Source: DASWIG01 sp965371445 (GTDB lineage: Bacteria > Acidobacteriota > Thermoanaerobaculia > Multivoradales > J023). Taken from it: a stretch of 6,448 nt of DNA. Position numbers and translations under genes: made by a program. Positions 1 through 6,448 of this stretch are shown in pieces (position 1 is the first letter of the stretch; the number at the start of each line of letters is the position of its first letter). Under the pieces are notes generated by a model. It saw nothing but the letters and a program-made list of their open reading frames with translations. It made no database searches and was not told the DNA's origin. The stretch covers positions 1 to 6,448 of the forward strand of contig CBDUYN010000310.1 of NCBI GenBank assembly GCA_965371445.1, in the 5' to 3' direction.

Positions 1-1
1 C

Positions 2-1426
2 GACACGCGCGAGGACGACGAGAGCTTCGAGGTGGGCATCGACGTGCGCAAGAGCCTGACCTCCGAGCTGACCCTCGACCTCACCTACAACCTCGACTTC
101 GCCGAGGTGGAGGCCGACAACCAGCAGGTCAACCTGACTCGCTTCAAGCTGTTCTTTCCGGAGAAACGCGATTTCTTCCTGGAGAACGCCAGCCTCTTCT
201 ACTTCGGCGACCGTCAGGACGACCTGAGGTCGCCGCAGATGTCGTTTTTCTTCAGCCGTCAGATCGGTCTGACCGAGGACCGGCTGCACACGATTCCGGT
301 GCTCGGCGGCGCCAAGCTCTCGGGCCGGATCGGCGGTATGAGCGTCGGTCTCCTGAACCTCACGACTGACGAGCTCACCTATCGCGACCGCGACGGCGAG
401 GAGCGCTTCGAGCCGCAGACGAACTACACGGTCGCGCGTCTCAAAAAAGACATCTTGAAGAGATCGTCCGTCGGTCTCATGTGGCTCAACAAGGACGCTG
501 AAAACGGTGTCGACAACAGTGGCGTGGGGATCGACTGGGACCTCGGGTTCGGCCAGCACCTGAAAAGCGGTGGTTTCGTGACCAAAACGTCGACACCGGG
601 CACGGGGGGCGACGACTGGGCGGGCATCGCCGACGTGGTCTGGGAGAGCGAGCGGTTCTTCGGCAAGGCCTCCTACTCCGACATCGGCGACGACTTCAAT
701 CCCGAGATGGGCTTTTTCACACGCCTCGGAGTCCGTGAGCTGCGCGGTTACGTCGGACCTGTCTTCCGGCCCAAGCTCGGGAGCTTGCGCGGCATCTGGG
801 TCTCGGACGAGTACGTCCGCGTCACCGACCAGGACGGCAACCTGGAAACGGAGCACCACCGGCTCTACTTCGACGTCGTGTGGAACAACTGGGTCGGGGT
901 TTTCTTCAAGGTCTTCGACGAGACCGAGGTCCTGAAGGAGCCGTTCGAGATCCATCCGGGAGTCGTCATCGCGCCGGGCAGATATGAGTTCACGAATTAC
1001 TTCTTCGGCTTCCAGACGGTACCGGGGAAGCCCGTCTTCTTCTTCGGCAGGATCCATACCGGAGACTTCTACGACGGCAGCTTCACGACTCTGGTCGCGG
1101 GGTGGAGGCTGCGCCTGGCCCGCGGGCTCTTCTCGCGGATCTTCTACGAGCACAACGACGTCGAGCTGGGCGCCGGGGACTTCTCCGTCGACCTGCTGTC
1201 GGTCAACGTCACCTACTCCGTGTCGCCGCGGCTGTCCGGCCGGGCGCTCGTCGAATGGCAAAGCGACGACAACCTGAGCGCCAACGTGGCGGTCAAGTGG
1301 ACCTACCGGCCGGGCGCCGCTTTCTACCTGGTCTACAACGAGCTCCACGACCTGTTCGGCCGTCCCGGCTCCGTCGCGGATCCCGTCGACCGTTCGCTCG
1401 CCGTGAAGACGACGTTCTTCTTCTGA
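2..1426 (+). CDS. DUF5916 family outer-membrane beta-barrel protein, C-terminal part (5' end outside window)
   Basis: The reading frame is open from base 2 and ends at TGA 1424-1426, giving 474 visible residues. A GTG at 32 is in frame, but family-like sequence continues upstream of it, so it is probably an internal Val and the true start lies before the window. The diagnostic stretch is near the visible N-terminus: a G-I-D-V strand, then LDLTYNLDFAEVEAD, QQVNLTRF and the FFPEKRDFFLEN motif. This is the typical entry into the DUF5916 barrel region. The rest is rich in alternating aromatic/polar strands with short turns, as in a transmembrane beta-barrel, and the chain ends in Phe-Phe-Phe, matching the C-terminal aromatic signal read by the BAM machinery. 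Full-length family members usually also have a signal peptide and a CBM9-like N-terminal domain; both would lie upstream. The biochemical function of the family is not established. An NRPS gene begins 24 bases downstream on the same strand, so co-transcription is likely. Confidence 0.88.
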   Translation, partial: DTREDDESFEVGIDVRKSLTSELTLDLTYNLDFAEVEADNQQVNLTRFKLFFPEKRDFFLENASLFYFGDRQDDLRSPQMSFFFSRQIGLTEDRLHTIPVLGGAKLSGRIGGMSVGLLNLTTDELTYRDRDGEERFEPQTNYTVARLKKDILKRSSVGLMWLNKDAENGVDNSGVGIDWDLGFGQHLKSGGFVTKTSTPGTGGDDWAGIADVVWESERFFGKASYSDIGDDFNPEMGFFTRLGVRELRGYVGPVFRPKLGSLRGIWVSDEYVRVTDQDGNLETEHHRLYFDVVWNNWVGVFFKVFDETEVLKEPFEIHPGVVIAPGRYEFTNYFFGFQTVPGKPVFFFGRIHTGDFYDGSFTTLVAGWRLRLARGLFSRIFYEHNDVELGAGDFSVDLLSVNVTYSVSPRLSGRALVEWQSDDNLSANVAVKWTYRPGAAFYLVYNELHDLFGRPGSVADPVDRSLAVKTTFFF

Positions 1427-1438
1427 TCCATCACCCCC

Positions 1439-1445
1439 GGGAGGA
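1439..1445 (+). promoter_or_regulatory. Shine-Dalgarno sequence of the NRPS gene
   Basis: GGGAGGA lies five bases before the ATG at 1451. It is the strongest purine-rich match in the 24-base gap and fixes the NRPS start. The gap contains no hairpin plus T-run, so nothing suggests transcription stops between the two genes. Confidence 0.75.
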
Positions 1446-1450
1446 CGGTC

Positions 1451-1612
1451 ATGAACGTGTTGGAGCTTCTCCACGGCCTGCGCGAGAAGGACGTCCGGAT
1501 TTGGGCGGAGGGCGGACGGCTCCGGTTGAAGGCTGCACCGGGCGTCATGACGGCGGCGCTGCGCGACGAGCTGCGCCGCAACAAGGGCAAGCTCCTCGAG
1601 CTGCTGAGCGCC
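1451..1612 (+). other. TubC_N-type N-terminal docking domain of the NRPS
   Basis: Residues 1-54 show the pattern of the TubC_N docking family: a first helix (LELLHGLREKDVRIW), a small hairpin (AEGGRLRLKAAPGVMT) and a second helix with basic residues (LRDELRRNKGKLLELL). Known members bind a short C-terminal motif of the preceding NRPS or PKS subunit and so fix the order of the assembly line. This implies an upstream partner protein. The neighbouring upstream gene is not an NRPS, so that partner must be encoded elsewhere, or the domain is a relic on a first subunit. Confidence 0.85.
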
Positions 1613-4600
1613 GGCGGCAAGCCGCCTCTGCGGCGCATCAGCCGCCGCGGCGAGCTACCGCTGTCGTTCTCCCAGCAGCGGCTGTGGTTCCTGGAGCAGT
1701 TCGAGTCGGGGACCCCGGCTTTTAACCTGCCGGAAGCGGTGCTCGTCGAAGGGCCCCTCGACGTCGGGCTCCTGCGCCGTGGCCTGGCGGAGGTGATCCA
1801 CCGTCACGAGGCTCTGCGGACGTCCTTCGAGGTGGTGGAGGGACGCCCGCGGCAGGTGATCGCCGGGAGCCTGCCGCTGCCGCTGGTGGTGGCGGACCTG
1901 CGCGCCTTGCCGGCGGCGCGGCGCCAGGGCCACGCCCTGGCCGGGGCCTCCCGCGAGTCCGGCCGGGCGTTCGACCTCGTCCACGGACCCCTGCTGGCCG
2001 CCGTGCTCTTTGACCTGGGAGACGGTCCGGGCGGCGTCCGGGAGCACCTCTTCCTGCTGAACGTCCACCACATCGTCTTCGACCGCTGGTCCATGGGAGT
2101 CTTCCTGAGCGAGCTGCAGGCGCTGTACACGGCGGGCGTCGCCGGCGAGACGATCTCGCTGGGCGCCCCGGCCTTCCATTACGTCGACTTCGCCGCCTGG
2201 CAGACGGGCTGGCTCCGGGGCGACGCCCTGGAGTCGCTGGCCGGCTACTGGCGGCGGCAGCTGGAGGGGGCGCCCCCCGTGCTGCGGCTCCCCACCGACC
2301 GGCCGCGGCCGGCGGTGCGCAGCGAGCGCGGCGCCCAGCTGCCGGTGCGCTTCCCGGCCGCCCTTAGCGCGACCCTGAAGGCGTTTGGCACCGGCGCCGG
2401 GCTGACGCCCTACATCGTCCTGACGGCGGCGGCGAAGGCGTTGCTCTACCGCTACACGGGCCAGACCGACCTCTCGATGGGGACCTTCATCGCCAACCGC
2501 AACGAGGCCGAGCTCGAGGGTTTGATCGGCTTTTTCGTCAACACCCTGGTGCTACGCACCGACGTGGCGGGCGATCCGGCGTTCGGCGAGCTCACCGAGC
2601 GCGTGCGGCGGGTGGCCCTGGGGGCCTACGCCCACCAGGACCTGCCCTTCGAGAAGCTCCTCGAGGCGCTCCGGGTGGAGCGCGAGATGAGCGCCTCGCC
2701 GCTCTTCCAGGTGATGTTGGTCTTTCAGAACACCCCGGCGCCCCCCCTGGAGCTGCCGGGGCTCGCCATCCGCCGCCTGGAGCTGGAGGGAACGACGTGG
2801 GCCAACTTCGACTGGACCCTGTGGCTGTGGGAGGAGGACGACGCCGTCGCCGGCTACGTCGACTACAAGGTCGACCTCTTCGACGCCTCCACCATCCGGC
2901 GGATGCTCGGCCACCTGCGGACCCTGCTCGAGGAAGCCCTCACGCGGCCGGCGACGCCCCTCACCCAGCTGCCGCTGCTCGGCGCGGGCGAGCGCCATCA
3001 GGTCCTGACGGCCTGGAACGACACGGCCTGGAACGACACCGCGGCCGTGCGGCCGCCGGAGCTCCTGGTCCACGAGCTTTTCGAGGCTCAGGTCGAGCGG
3101 ACCCCCGCCGCCGTTGCTGTCGTCTTCGAGGAGGAGGAGCTCACCTACCGGGAGCTCAACGTACGGGCCAACCGGCTGGCCCGCCACCTGCAGCGCCTGG
3201 GAGTGGGACCGGAGGTGGTCGTCGCCTTTCTCCTCGAGCGCTCTGTGGAGATGATCGTCGCACCGCTTGCCGTCCTCAAGGCGGGCGGAGCTTATCTACC
3301 CATGGATCCGGCCGATCCACCGCAGCGCCTGGCGTTCATGCTGGTCGACTCCGGTGCGCGGATCCTCCTGACCCGGCGCCGCTGCTTCGAGCGGCATCCG
3401 GCTTTGAGAGGCGCTTCGTTCGACGTCGTCGAGCTGGATTCGGACCGGTCGGCCATCGCGCTTCGAAGCCGCGAGAACCCGCTCTGTACGGCCCGTCCCG
3501 AGAATCCGGCCTACGTGATCTACACCTCCGGCTCGACGGGCCGGCCCAAGGGAGTCCTGGCTCGCCATCGCGCGTTGGTGAGCCACACCGTCAGCGCCCG
3601 CGACCACTATGTCATGGAGAGCTCGGACAAAGCTCTGCAATTCGCTTCGCTCAGCTTTGACGCCAGCGCCGAGGAGATTTATCCCTGCCTGGTCACGGGA
3701 GCGACCCTGGTCCTGCGCAACGGGGCGATGATCGTTTCTCTCACCCGTTTCATGGCAGCGCTCCAGCGGTACCGGATCACCATCCTGAACCTGCCCACCG
3801 CCTACTGGCACGAGATTTCCGCAGCGCTCAAGCCCGGCGGGTTGCGGCTCGCGGATTCCGTCCGGCTGGTGATCATCGGGGGCGAAAAGGCCCTCGCCGA
3901 ACGCTACGGGCCGTGGCGTCGGCACGTCGGAATCGCCGTTCGGCTCGTCAACACCTATGGGCCGACCGAGGCGACCGTCGTCACGACCCGCTGCGAGCTG
4001 TCCGGACCGAAAGGCGAGGGAGAGATCCCGATCGGCCGTCCGATCCGCGGCGCCAGGGTCCATCTGTTGGATGCCTCGTGGAGGCCCGTTCCGGTGGGTG
4101 TCGCGGCGGAGCTGACCATCGGCGGCGCCGGTCTGGCACGTTGCTATCTCGGCCGGCCGCGTCTGAGCGCCGAGAAGCTCGTCCCCGACCCCTTTGCACC
4201 CGTGCCCGGAGAGCGGCTCTACAAGAGCGGAGATCGGGCTCGCCACCTGACGGACGGTAGGGTCGAATTCCTCGGCCGGATCGACGCTCAGGTCAAGATC
4301 CGCGGCTTCCGCGTCGAGCCGGCAGAAGTCGAGGCGGTTTTGGGCGAGCACCCGGACGTCGGCGAGGCCGTCGTCACTCCACGCGACGACGTCCCCGGTG
4401 GCATGCGCCTGGTGGCTTACTTCGTGGCCCGCGGCCCGCAATCGCTCGCGGGGGACGGCGGCGAGCTCCGCCGTTTCCTCAGGGAGAGGGTCCCCGAGCA
4501 CATGGTCCCGTCCGTCTTCGTCGCGCTCGACACCTTGCCTTTGAGCTCGAGCGGCAAGGTCGATCGCCGACGGCTGCCGGCGCCGGAGGCTCGAACCGGT

Positions 4601-6448
4601 ACGAGGGTGAGAAGGCCTCCTTCGACGCCCGTCGAGGAGGCGTTGGTGGAGATCTTCGAGGAGGTCACCGGTGCTTCCCACGTGGGCGTCGAGGACAACT
4701 TCTTCGAGCTTGGCGGCCACTCTCTGCTGGCGACGCGGGTGGCCTCGCGGGTCCGTGAGGTTTTCGAGGTCGAGCTGCCCTTGCGAGCCCTCTTCGAGAT
4801 GCCGGTGATCGCCGAGCTGGCCCTGGTGGTCGAGGAGGCGACGGCGCAGACCGCGACCCCGCGCATCCCGCGACGCCCGGAAGGCGCCGAGCCCGAGCTC
4901 TCCTTCGCACAGCAGCGGCTGTGGCTTCTCGAGCAGTTGGAGCCTGGAACGGCGATCTACAACCTGCCTTCCGCCGTGAGCCTGGAAGGCCCTCTGGACG
5001 CCGGCGCCCTGGAGCGTAGCCTGGAGGGGGTCGCGCGCCGCCACGAGGGCTTGCGTACCACGTTCGCCAGCGAGGGCGGACGGCCCTTCCAGGTCATTGC
5101 CGTGCCCCGGGCGGTGCCACTGCCGCGCCTCGACCTCCGCGCTTTGCCGACGTCCCGGCGCCGGGCCGCGCTCCGGCGGTTGACCGCCGAGGAAGCGCAG
5201 CGGCCTTTCGACCTGCGGCACGGTCCCCTGCTGCGGGCCACCCTGCTCCGGCTCGCGGCAACGGAGCACGTCCTGCTCGTGACCCTGCATCACATCTGCT
5301 CCGACGCCTGGTCGATGGGCATCTTCGTCCGCGAGCTGGCGGCCCTCTACAAGACGTACGCCTCTGGCTCCGCGGCCCCGCTTCCCGAGCTCGATCTCCA
5401 GTACGCCGATTTCGCTCACTGGCAGCGCCAGGAGCTCCGGGGGGAGAGACTGGAGAAGCTCCTCGCGTACTGGCGCCGGCAGCTCGACGGCGCCCCGAGC
5501 TTTCTTGAGCTCCCCACCGACCGGCCGCGTCCGCCGGGGCAGAGCGCCTTGGGAGCGACCCGCTTTTTCCTCTGTCCGCGATCCCTGGGAGAGGCCGTCG
5601 AGGCGCTCGCCCAGGGGCACGGAGGCACCGCCTTCATGGCGCTGCTTGCCGCTTTCATACTCCTGCTCCACCGCTACACCGGGGCGTCGGACCTCCTGGT
5701 GGGCTCGCCGATCGCCAACCGCAACCGGCCCGAGATCGAGGGCCTGATCGGTTTCTTCGTCAACACCCTGGTGCTCCGCAGCCACCTCGCCGAGCTGGGA
5801 GAGGATCCGTCTTTCCTCGCGCTCCTCTCGCGGGTGCGGGAGACGGCGCTTCAGGCCTACACCCACCAGGATCTGCCCTTCGAGAAGCTGGTGGAGGAGA
5901 TCCAGCCGGAGCGCGCCCGCAACCGCAGCCCGCTCTTCCAGGTGGCGTTCGCCCACGAGAACGCTCCCGTCGAGGTCCTGGAGCTCGGGGAGCTGGGGCT
6001 TGCCGAGCTGACCCTGAGGCCCCTCGAAACCGACAGTGGCGCGGCGAAGTTCGACCTGACGCTGCAGCTGCGCCAAGAGCCGCGGGGTCTTGCGGGTGCC
6101 CTCGAGTACGCCACCGAGCTTTTTGACGACACCACGATCGTCCGCCTGGTGCGCCACTACCGGACGCTCCTGGAATCGATCCTGGAGCAGCCGGAGGGGA
6201 AGATCTCGGCCCTGGAGCTTCTCACCCCGGCCGAGCGCTGGCAGCTCACCGGAGAGTGGGGCTCCGCGTGCCGGCGACCCGGAGCCCGAGAGCTGTGCGC
6301 GGCCACCCTGCATCAGCTCTTCGAGGATCACGTGGACCGGACCCCGGACGCCGTGGTCTTGAGCTGCCGCGACGACGGCCGTCCGGCCGCGCAGCTGACC
6401 TACCGCGAGCTCGACGAGCGGGCCAACCAGCTGGCGCGCCACCTGCAA
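1451..6448 (+). CDS. Non-ribosomal peptide synthetase, docking-C-A-T-C-A(partial); 3' end outside window
   Basis: One frame stays open from ATG 1451 to the right edge (1666 codons, no stop). I read every line in this frame and found no frameshift. Domain order by residue: TubC_N-like docking about 1-54, C1 about 68-500, A1 about 540-1046, T1 about 1060-1127, C2 about 1147-1580, start of A2 from about 1620. Key residues present are HHxxxD in C1 (His206, His207, Asp211) and C2 (His1280, His1281, Asp1285), the A1 phosphate loop TSGSTGRPKG (692-701), A1 Lys1036 and T1 Ser1091. Such a protein is a cytoplasmic megasynthetase: A domains activate amino acids as adenylates, T carries them as thioesters, and C domains form peptide bonds. 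No epimerase sits between T1 and C2, so an L residue (or Gly) is expected from module 1. The start is supported by the Shine-Dalgarno sequence and by the docking domain beginning at once. The product and total module number cannot be told from this window. Confidence 0.96.
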   Translation, partial: MNVLELLHGLREKDVRIWAEGGRLRLKAAPGVMTAALRDELRRNKGKLLELLSAGGKPPLRRISRRGELPLSFSQQRLWFLEQFESGTPAFNLPEAVLVEGPLDVGLLRRGLAEVIHRHEALRTSFEVVEGRPRQVIAGSLPLPLVVADLRALPAARRQGHALAGASRESGRAFDLVHGPLLAAVLFDLGDGPGGVREHLFLLNVHHIVFDRWSMGVFLSELQALYTAGVAGETISLGAPAFHYVDFAAWQTGWLRGDALESLAGYWRRQLEGAPPVLRLPTDRPRPAVRSERGAQLPVRFPAALSATLKAFGTGAGLTPYIVLTAAAKALLYRYTGQTDLSMGTFIANRNEAELEGLIGFFVNTLVLRTDVAGDPAFGELTERVRRVALGAYAHQDLPFEKLLEALRVEREMSASPLFQVMLVFQNTPAPPLELPGLAIRRLELEGTTWANFDWTLWLWEEDDAVAGYVDYKVDLFDASTIRRMLGHLRTLLEEALTRPATPLTQLPLLGAGERHQVLTAWNDTAWNDTAAVRPPELLVHELFEAQVERTPAAVAVVFEEEELTYRELNVRANRLARHLQRLGVGPEVVVAFLLERSVEMIVAPLAVLKAGGAYLPMDPADPPQRLAFMLVDSGARILLTRRRCFERHPALRGASFDVVELDSDRSAIALRSRENPLCTARPENPAYVIYTSGSTGRPKGVLARHRALVSHTVSARDHYVMESSDKALQFASLSFDASAEEIYPCLVTGATLVLRNGAMIVSLTRFMAALQRYRITILNLPTAYWHEISAALKPGGLRLADSVRLVIIGGEKALAERYGPWRRHVGIAVRLVNTYGPTEATVVTTRCELSGPKGEGEIPIGRPIRGARVHLLDASWRPVPVGVAAELTIGGAGLARCYLGRPRLSAEKLVPDPFAPVPGERLYKSGDRARHLTDGRVEFLGRIDAQVKIRGFRVEPAEVEAVLGEHPDVGEAVVTPRDDVPGGMRLVAYFVARGPQSLAGDGGELRRFLRERVPEHMVPSVFVALDTLPLSSSGKVDRRRLPAPEARTGTRVRRPPSTPVEEALVEIFEEVTGASHVGVEDNFFELGGHSLLATRVASRVREVFEVELPLRALFEMPVIAELALVVEEATAQTATPRIPRRPEGAEPELSFAQQRLWLLEQLEPGTAIYNLPSAVSLEGPLDAGALERSLEGVARRHEGLRTTFASEGGRPFQVIAVPRAVPLPRLDLRALPTSRRRAALRRLTAEEAQRPFDLRHGPLLRATLLRLAATEHVLLVTLHHICSDAWSMGIFVRELAALYKTYASGSAAPLPELDLQYADFAHWQRQELRGERLEKLLAYWRRQLDGAPSFLELPTDRPRPPGQSALGATRFFLCPRSLGEAVEALAQGHGGTAFMALLAAFILLLHRYTGASDLLVGSPIANRNRPEIEGLIGFFVNTLVLRSHLAELGEDPSFLALLSRVRETALQAYTHQDLPFEKLVEEIQPERARNRSPLFQVAFAHENAPVEVLELGELGLAELTLRPLETDSGAAKFDLTLQLRQEPRGLAGALEYATELFDDTTIVRLVRHYRTLLESILEQPEGKISALELLTPAERWQLTGEWGSACRRPGARELCAATLHQLFEDHVDRTPDAVVLSCRDDGRPAAQLTYRELDERANQLARHLQ
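1652..2950 (+). other. Condensation domain C1 (LCL-like)
   Basis: Motifs in order: C1 motif SFSQQRLWFLEQ (72-83), RHEALRTSF, the active site HHIVFDRWS (206-214), YVDFAAWQ, IGFFVNT (359-365), AHQDLPFEKL and SPLFQV. The opening motif and RHExLRT pattern fit the LCL class, which joins an L-residue donor to an L-residue acceptor, rather than a starter or dual epimerising type; this class call is from motif appearance only. The usual Gly after the catalytic Asp is Arg212, a substitution I recall in other NRPS C domains. Codons here end almost always in G or C, more so than in A1 and C2. Being N-terminal, the domain should take its donor from another protein or substrate. Confidence 0.88.
2288..2553 (+). 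repeat. Intragenic homology block in C1 (paired with 5510-5775)
   Basis: This block and 5510-5775 lie exactly 3222 bases (1074 codons) apart. Each begins with the same 20 bases, CTCCCCACCGACCGGCCGCG (LPTDRPR), and ends with the same 20 bases, TTCGTCAACACCCTGGTGCT (FVNTLVL). It reflects duplicated condensation modules. Confidence 0.8.
3008..3037 (+). repeat. Perfect 15-bp tandem duplication in the C1-A1 linker
   Basis: The unit ACGGCCTGGAACGAC occurs at 3008-3022 and again at 3023-3037 without mismatch. It adds five residues in frame (TAWND repeated, residues 520-529). WNDT is the conserved end of the C-A linker in many NRPSs and normally occurs once. Confidence 0.95.
3068..4588 (+). other. 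Adenylation domain A1, substrate not assigned
   Basis: Core motifs by residue: A1 LTYREL (564-569), A2 LKAGGAYLPMDP (609-620), A3 YTSGSTGRPKG (691-701), A4 FDAS (736-739), A5 NTYGPTE (834-840), A6 AELTIGGAGLARCYL (886-900), A7 YKSGD (924-928), A8 GRIDAQVKIRG (942-952), A10 with Lys1036. Aligned by eye on the GrsA Phe domain, the ten pocket positions read D737, A738, E741, N780, I808, G810, T835, V843, V844, K1036. D737 marks an alpha-amino acid. E and N at the third and fourth places recall one published ornithine code, but the remaining positions differ, so a polar or basic substrate is only a guess. A6 has Ala and Cys where Gly is usual, and A7 has Ser for Thr and Arg for Leu. All catalytic landmarks remain, so the domain is probably active. 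Confidence 0.92.
4628..4831 (+). other. Carrier (thiolation) domain T1
   Basis: Residues about 1060-1127 start with the helix PVEEALVEIFEEV and contain VEDNFFELGGHSLLATR. Ser1091 in GGHSL is the predicted phosphopantetheine site, to be loaded by a PPTase not seen here. GGHS rather than GGDS is the usual form ahead of a plain condensation domain, which agrees with the absence of an epimerase. Confidence 0.93.
4889..6190 (+). other. Condensation domain C2 (LCL-like)
   Basis: Motifs: LSFAQQRLWLLEQ from residue 1150, RHEGLRTTF, HHICSDAWS (1280-1288) with Ala in place of the usual Gly after Asp1285, YADFAHWQ, IGFFVNT (1433-1439), THQDLPFEKL and SPLFQV. It follows T1 through a short Pro/Arg-rich linker. 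It should condense the chain on T1 with the residue selected by A2. It is clearly paralogous to C1, with stretches of identical bases, but its codon use is closer to that of A1. Confidence 0.9.
5510..5775 (+). repeat. Intragenic homology block in C2 (paired with 2288-2553)
   Basis: This is the second copy of the condensation-domain block. Its length equals that of the copy at 2288-2553, with identical 20-base ends and substitutions between them. A further near-identical stretch follows around HQDLPFEKL, shifted by 9 bases because C2 has three extra residues. Confidence 0.8.
6308..6448 (+). other. Start of adenylation domain A2 (cut by the window edge)
   Basis: Residues from 1620 read LHQLFEDHVDRTPDAVVL and then LTYRELDERANQLARHLQ, the normal entry to an NRPS adenylation domain with its A1 motif at 1649-1654. 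The residues that set substrate choice are beyond the edge, so nothing can be said about specificity. Confidence 0.9.

Noticed and set aside
32..34. GTG at 32 as the start of the barrel gene.
   Set aside because: The same frame is open to the window edge, the family-like strand begins before it, and no Shine-Dalgarno sequence precedes it. It is better read as an internal Val.
1427..1450. Possible terminator or promoter between the two genes.
   Set aside because: The 24-base gap has only a C-run and the Shine-Dalgarno sequence. There is no hairpin with a T-tract and no room for a -35/-10 pair.
1102..1725. Plus-strand open frame spanning the end of the barrel gene and the NRPS start.
   Set aside because: It is an Arg/Ala/Pro-rich frame-shadow that overlaps the well-supported stop at 1424-1426 and the NRPS docking domain. 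No motif or ribosome binding site supports it.
2552..3187. Minus-strand open frame of 211 codons under C1-A1.
   Set aside because: Its Gly/Glu/Leu/Val-rich antisense composition mirrors the codon bias of the sense gene, and it shows no family signature.
2797..3660. Plus-strand open frame of 287 codons inside the NRPS.
   Set aside because: It is out of frame with the NRPS, low in complexity (Arg, Gly, Pro, Ala) and has no domain features.
3296..6448. Very long minus-strand open frame (1050 codons) opposite A1-T1-C2.
   Set aside because: It is an antisense shadow of the NRPS frame in GC-rich DNA. Its translation is rich in Arg, Gly, Gln and Glu with no recognisable domain, and it opens with a TTG only at the window edge. 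The plus-strand frame has unmistakable NRPS motifs along its whole length.

Overview
The window looks like a slice of a GC-rich genome from a Gram-negative-type (diderm) bacterium. Two things point that way. The first gene encodes an outer-membrane beta-barrel of the DUF5916 type, and nearly all codons end in G or C. DUF5916 proteins next to large NRPS genes fit Acidobacteriota best, with Myxococcota or Gemmatimonadota as alternatives. This placement is inference from family knowledge and is weak.

Layout: (1) positions 2-1426, plus strand, hold the C-terminal 474 residues of a DUF5916 protein whose start lies upstream of the window. (2) After a 24-base gap with a good Shine-Dalgarno sequence, an NRPS gene starts at ATG 1451. 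It stays open for 1666 codons to the right edge, so its 3' end is outside the window. There are no RNA genes, IS elements, CRISPR arrays or terminators that I can support. Both genes lie on the plus strand, and the close spacing with no terminator suggests one operon.

The NRPS reads in order: TubC_N-type N-terminal docking domain, condensation (C1), adenylation (A1), carrier (T1), condensation (C2), then the first ~47 residues of a second adenylation domain (A2). Both C domains carry the HHxxxD active site. A1 has its core motifs and the A10 lysine, and T1 has the phosphopantetheine serine in GGHSL. There is no epimerase, methyltransferase or thioesterase in the visible part. The enzyme should accept an acyl or peptidyl chain from an upstream partner through the docking domain, add the A1 residue, and pass it to the second module. 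The upstream NRPS partner is not in the window.

The most interesting signals are: the operon-like pairing of an outer-membrane barrel with an NRPS; a docking domain with no visible partner; an A1 pocket read as D-A-E-N-I-G-T-V-V-K that matches no common code I know with confidence; an in-frame perfect 15-bp tandem duplication in the C1-A1 linker; and a sharp change in third-position base use between C1 and A1 that may mark module recombination. I see no clearly new type of system; the window is mainly a modular NRPS locus with some unusual details.
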